Assembly: GCA_934747335.1 (NCBI GenBank)
Contig: CAKVGS010000041.1
Span: forward strand, 1 to 15,756
Reading direction: 5' to 3'
Source of the DNA: an uncultured Candidatus Melainabacteria bacterium
Lineage (GTDB): Bacteria; Cyanobacteriota; Vampirovibrionia; Gastranaerophilales; Gastranaerophilaceae
Length of the DNA stretch: 15,756 bases
Below, piece after piece: positions 14,194 through 15,756 of this stretch. The notes beneath the pieces are model-generated. The model made no database searches, was not told where the DNA came from, and saw only the letters and a list, made by a program, of their open reading frames with translations. The stretch's first letter is position 1, and each line of letters starts with the position of its first letter. The position numbers and the translations under genes were made by a program.

Positions 14194-15081
14194 ATGCTTT
14201 TCGGTAAGAAAAAACCTGAAATAAAAAAGAAAACAAAAGGGGAATTGGCGAGAGAATACGCTGCCAAAGCGTTTTTCTTAACTCTTGGTTGCTTTATTGT
14301 AGCTGTCGGGTTAGAGTCGTTCCTTTTACCAAACAAAATTATTGACGGTGGTGTAATTGGTATTTCTATGATGGTTTCATATCTAACAAAGTGGAACTTA
14401 GGTTTGCTGATTTTCTGTATCAATATTCCGTTTATTTTAATGGCGTTAAAAAATTTGGGTCAAAAATTCGTTTTTCAAACCTTTTTTGCAACAGGCATGT
14501 TGGCAGTTGCGACTAACGTTTTGCATGGCAAACAAGCAACAAACGACTTATTGCTGGCAACGGTTTTCGGCGGTATCATTTTAGGCTTTGGAGTTGGCTT
14601 AATTTTAAGAAACAACGCATCTTTAGATGGTACAGAAATGGTTTCCATAAACCTTTCTAAAAAACTCAAGGTAATCTCTGTTGGCGAACTTTTAATGTTC
14701 ATTAACCTGTTTATTTATATGGGCGCAGGATTTTTATACGGATGGGATAGAGCGCTTTATTCAATTTTGACTTATTATATAGCTTCAAAAGTTATAGATT
14801 CCGTGCTTGAAGGCTTAGACAAAGCAAAATCAGTTAGAATTTTTTCAGAATATTATAAAGAAATCGGCAACGCTATAATGAAAGAACTTGATGTAAGTGT
14901 AACTTATATGAGAGCGATGGGCGGATATTCTAAGCAAGAAAAAATTCAAACTTATTGTGTAGTTAGTAAATTTGAAATGGCAAAACTGAAAGAACTTGTG
15001 CATTCTATTGACCCGAGAGCATTTTTGGTTACAGAAGATGTTCACGAAGTCGAAGGTGTTAGAGTTAAAAAACATAAATAG
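14194..15081 (+). CDS. YitT-family membrane protein with C-terminal DUF2179 domain
   Basis: A 295-residue integral membrane protein. After a basic N-terminus (1-20), five to six hydrophobic segments (about 25-46, 52-86, 92-110, 118-138, 162-182, 186-201) form the DUF161/YitT domain (PF02588). It carries the family's internal motif in the form NASLDGTEMVSI (141-152), a variant of the more usual TGGTD. Residues about 218-280 form the soluble DUF2179 (PF10035) domain, which I recall being grouped with PII-like folds. Function is unknown; transport of a small solute is the usual guess. It starts 3 nt after cdaA, with only a poorly spaced AAGG, so coupled expression is likely. Adjacency to c-di-AMP synthase suggests a sensing or effector role, which is inference. 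Confidence 0.88.
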   Translation: MLFGKKKPEIKKKTKGELAREYAAKAFFLTLGCFIVAVGLESFLLPNKIIDGGVIGISMMVSYLTKWNLGLLIFCINIPFILMALKNLGQKFVFQTFFATGMLAVATNVLHGKQATNDLLLATVFGGIILGFGVGLILRNNASLDGTEMVSINLSKKLKVISVGELLMFINLFIYMGAGFLYGWDRALYSILTYYIASKVIDSVLEGLDKAKSVRIFSEYYKEIGNAIMKELDVSVTYMRAMGGYSKQEKIQTYCVVSKFEMAKLKELVHSIDPRAFLVTEDVHEVEGVRVKKHK

Positions 15082-15083
15082 AC

Positions 15084-15131
15084 TAGACATAAGCGCTAAA
15101 TTATTATAAAATTAATATTAATAAGAGAGGA
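15084..15131 (+). promoter_or_regulatory. Promoter and ribosome-binding site of the small conserved gene
   Basis: A -35 TAGACA (15084-15089) and a -10 TAAAAT (15107-15112), each 5 of 6 consensus bases, are separated by exactly 17 nt. The expected start is near 15119. GAGAGGA (15125-15131) is a good Shine-Dalgarno sequence 6 nt before ATG 15138. The promoter begins right after the yitT stop. Confidence 0.6.
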
Positions 15132-15137
15132 AATACA

Positions 15138-15482
15138 ATGCCAAACAAAGATATGATACCGGTTGAGGTAATAATTTTAACAGATACGGATGATATTAAG
15201 GGTACTGTTTATGTATCAAATAATGTTGCTGCTAACAGACAGTTGACAGAATTGTTAAATAATTCTGACAGAAGATTTTTAGCGGTTACAAATGTTGAAA
15301 TTTATGCTAAAAATTCTAATCAACCGCCTAGAAGATATGAATTTTTGGAAATTCACATGGATTCTATCAGAATGGTTCATCCGACTTCTCAAGCATTGTT
15401 TAGAGAAACTCCAAAAACTCAAGAAGACATTGCGAGATTCAGAGAATTAAGAGCAAAATTAAATCAAACAAAACCATTCTAG
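15138..15482 (+). CDS. Small conserved-looking protein (possible DUF6812-like)
   Basis: A 114-residue soluble protein without signal peptide, membrane segment or cysteine. It looks mostly beta: VEVIILTDTDDIKGTVYV (9-26), a helix around RQLTELLNNSDRRFLAV, strands at TNVEIYA and YEFLEIHMDSIRMVHP (67-82), then a charged helical tail (93-114). The layout of a short-strand domain ending in HMDSIR resembles proteins annotated DUF6812, but I recall this only loosely and claim no function. It has its own promoter, a strong ribosome-binding site and a very strong terminator, so it is likely an abundant monocistronic product. Real-gene status is well supported by these signals and by normal codon use. 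Confidence 0.8.
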   Translation: MPNKDMIPVEVIILTDTDDIKGTVYVSNNVAANRQLTELLNNSDRRFLAVTNVEIYAKNSNQPPRRYEFLEIHMDSIRMVHPTSQALFRETPKTQEDIARFRELRAKLNQTKPF

Positions 15483-15499
15483 GTTATTAAAAAGATTAT

Positions 15500-15544
15500 A
15501 AAAAACACCCTTGAAAGAGTAATATTCTTTCAAGGGTGTTTTTT
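15500..15544 (+). terminator. Strong rho-independent terminator
   Basis: A perfect 19-bp stem (15500-15518 against 15526-15544) with a 7-nt loop. The core is ACACCCTTGAAAGA, flanked by six A on the left and six T on the right. It lies 18 nt after the small gene's stop. The A-run and T-run make it potentially bidirectional. Confidence 0.93.
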
Positions 15545-15756
15545 ATGAAAAATTTTATCAGAGATGTAAAGTTTTGTAACAATATATAAGCTATTGCGCA
15601 ATTCAAGAATAAAAATATACTTTATATATATGTAAGTCGAAAATGAAAACGACAAACTTCAAATAAACACGAAACACACAACACAAACCTTTCATACAAC
15701 CTACACACTAACCTTCTACACATGAGGAATTATTAAACAAGATTCCAAACCCTTCT
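15545..15756. other. Intergenic tail with possible promoter and G-poor tract; no gene seen
   Basis: No convincing open reading frame is visible on either strand. A possible promoter (TTGCGC 15594-15599, 16-nt spacer, TATACT 15616-15621) precedes a stretch, 15662-15723, that has a single G in 62 bases. ATG at 15722 opens only a four-codon frame. A GAGGAA at 15724-15729 could be a ribosome-binding site for a gene beginning beyond the window. Confidence 0.4.

Noticed and set aside
13968..14423. Minus-strand open frame across the cdaA-yitT junction
   Set aside because: It is antisense to two well-supported genes and resembles no protein.
15722..15736. Four-codon ORF near the right edge
   Set aside because: No Shine-Dalgarno sequence precedes it and four codons give no evidence of coding; it may be chance within a leader.

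Overview
The window is AT-rich, densely coded bacterial DNA using the standard code (TGA acts as a stop). It carries a Gram-negative-type envelope gene set (DUF374 acyltransferase, class C penicillin-binding protein, surface-glycan enzymes) and an anaerobe-type oxygen defence pair (superoxide reductase, ferritin). It also has a CdaA-type diadenylate cyclase. This mix best fits a host-associated anaerobe, and several genes remind me of the non-photosynthetic cyanobacterial relatives (Vampirovibrionia/Gastranaerophilales, 'Melainabacteria'). That placement is an inference from gene flavour, not a demonstrated match.

Bases 1-3708 are a very AT-rich surface-polysaccharide island. It holds the 3' part of a two-domain glycosyltransferase (GT8 plus a GT-B-like domain, cut by the window edge), a WbqC-like protein, a short DegT/DnrJ-type PLP enzyme and a GNAT acetyltransferase, all packed head to tail. 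Together they look like late steps in making and attaching an N-acylated amino sugar.

Bases 3785-6634 form an envelope/housekeeping operon: DUF374 acyltransferase, nitrilase-superfamily amidase and D-Ala-D-Ala carboxypeptidase (PBP4/DacB type). The genes overlap by 4-13 nt. The operon starts at a promoter that appears to give a leaderless mRNA and ends at a clear hairpin terminator.

Bases 6637-7513, on the minus strand, hold a superoxide reductase-ferritin operon. Its 5' leader crosses a G-rich repeat with a perfect G-quadruplex pattern.

Bases 7624-9437 hold a YkgJ-like cysteine-cluster protein and rlmN, again from a promoter predicted to be leaderless. A composite GC-rich palindromic repeat with a second G-quadruplex pattern follows. 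Then come a Maf/DUF115 glycosyltransferase-like gene and dtd (9619-11951).

Bases 11966-15081 run lysA, cdaA and yitT, with spacings of 1 and 3 nt, from an extended -10 promoter. A small conserved-looking protein with its own promoter and a strong terminator follows (15084-15544). The last ~210 bases hold no convincing gene but include a possible promoter and a strikingly G-poor stretch.

Most distinctive points: c-di-AMP synthase next to a membrane protein whose C-terminal domain is PII-like; two copies of a G-quadruplex-forming repeat, one directly upstream of the superoxide reductase ribosome-binding site and one with a nested AT-rich palindrome; and two candidate leaderless promoters.
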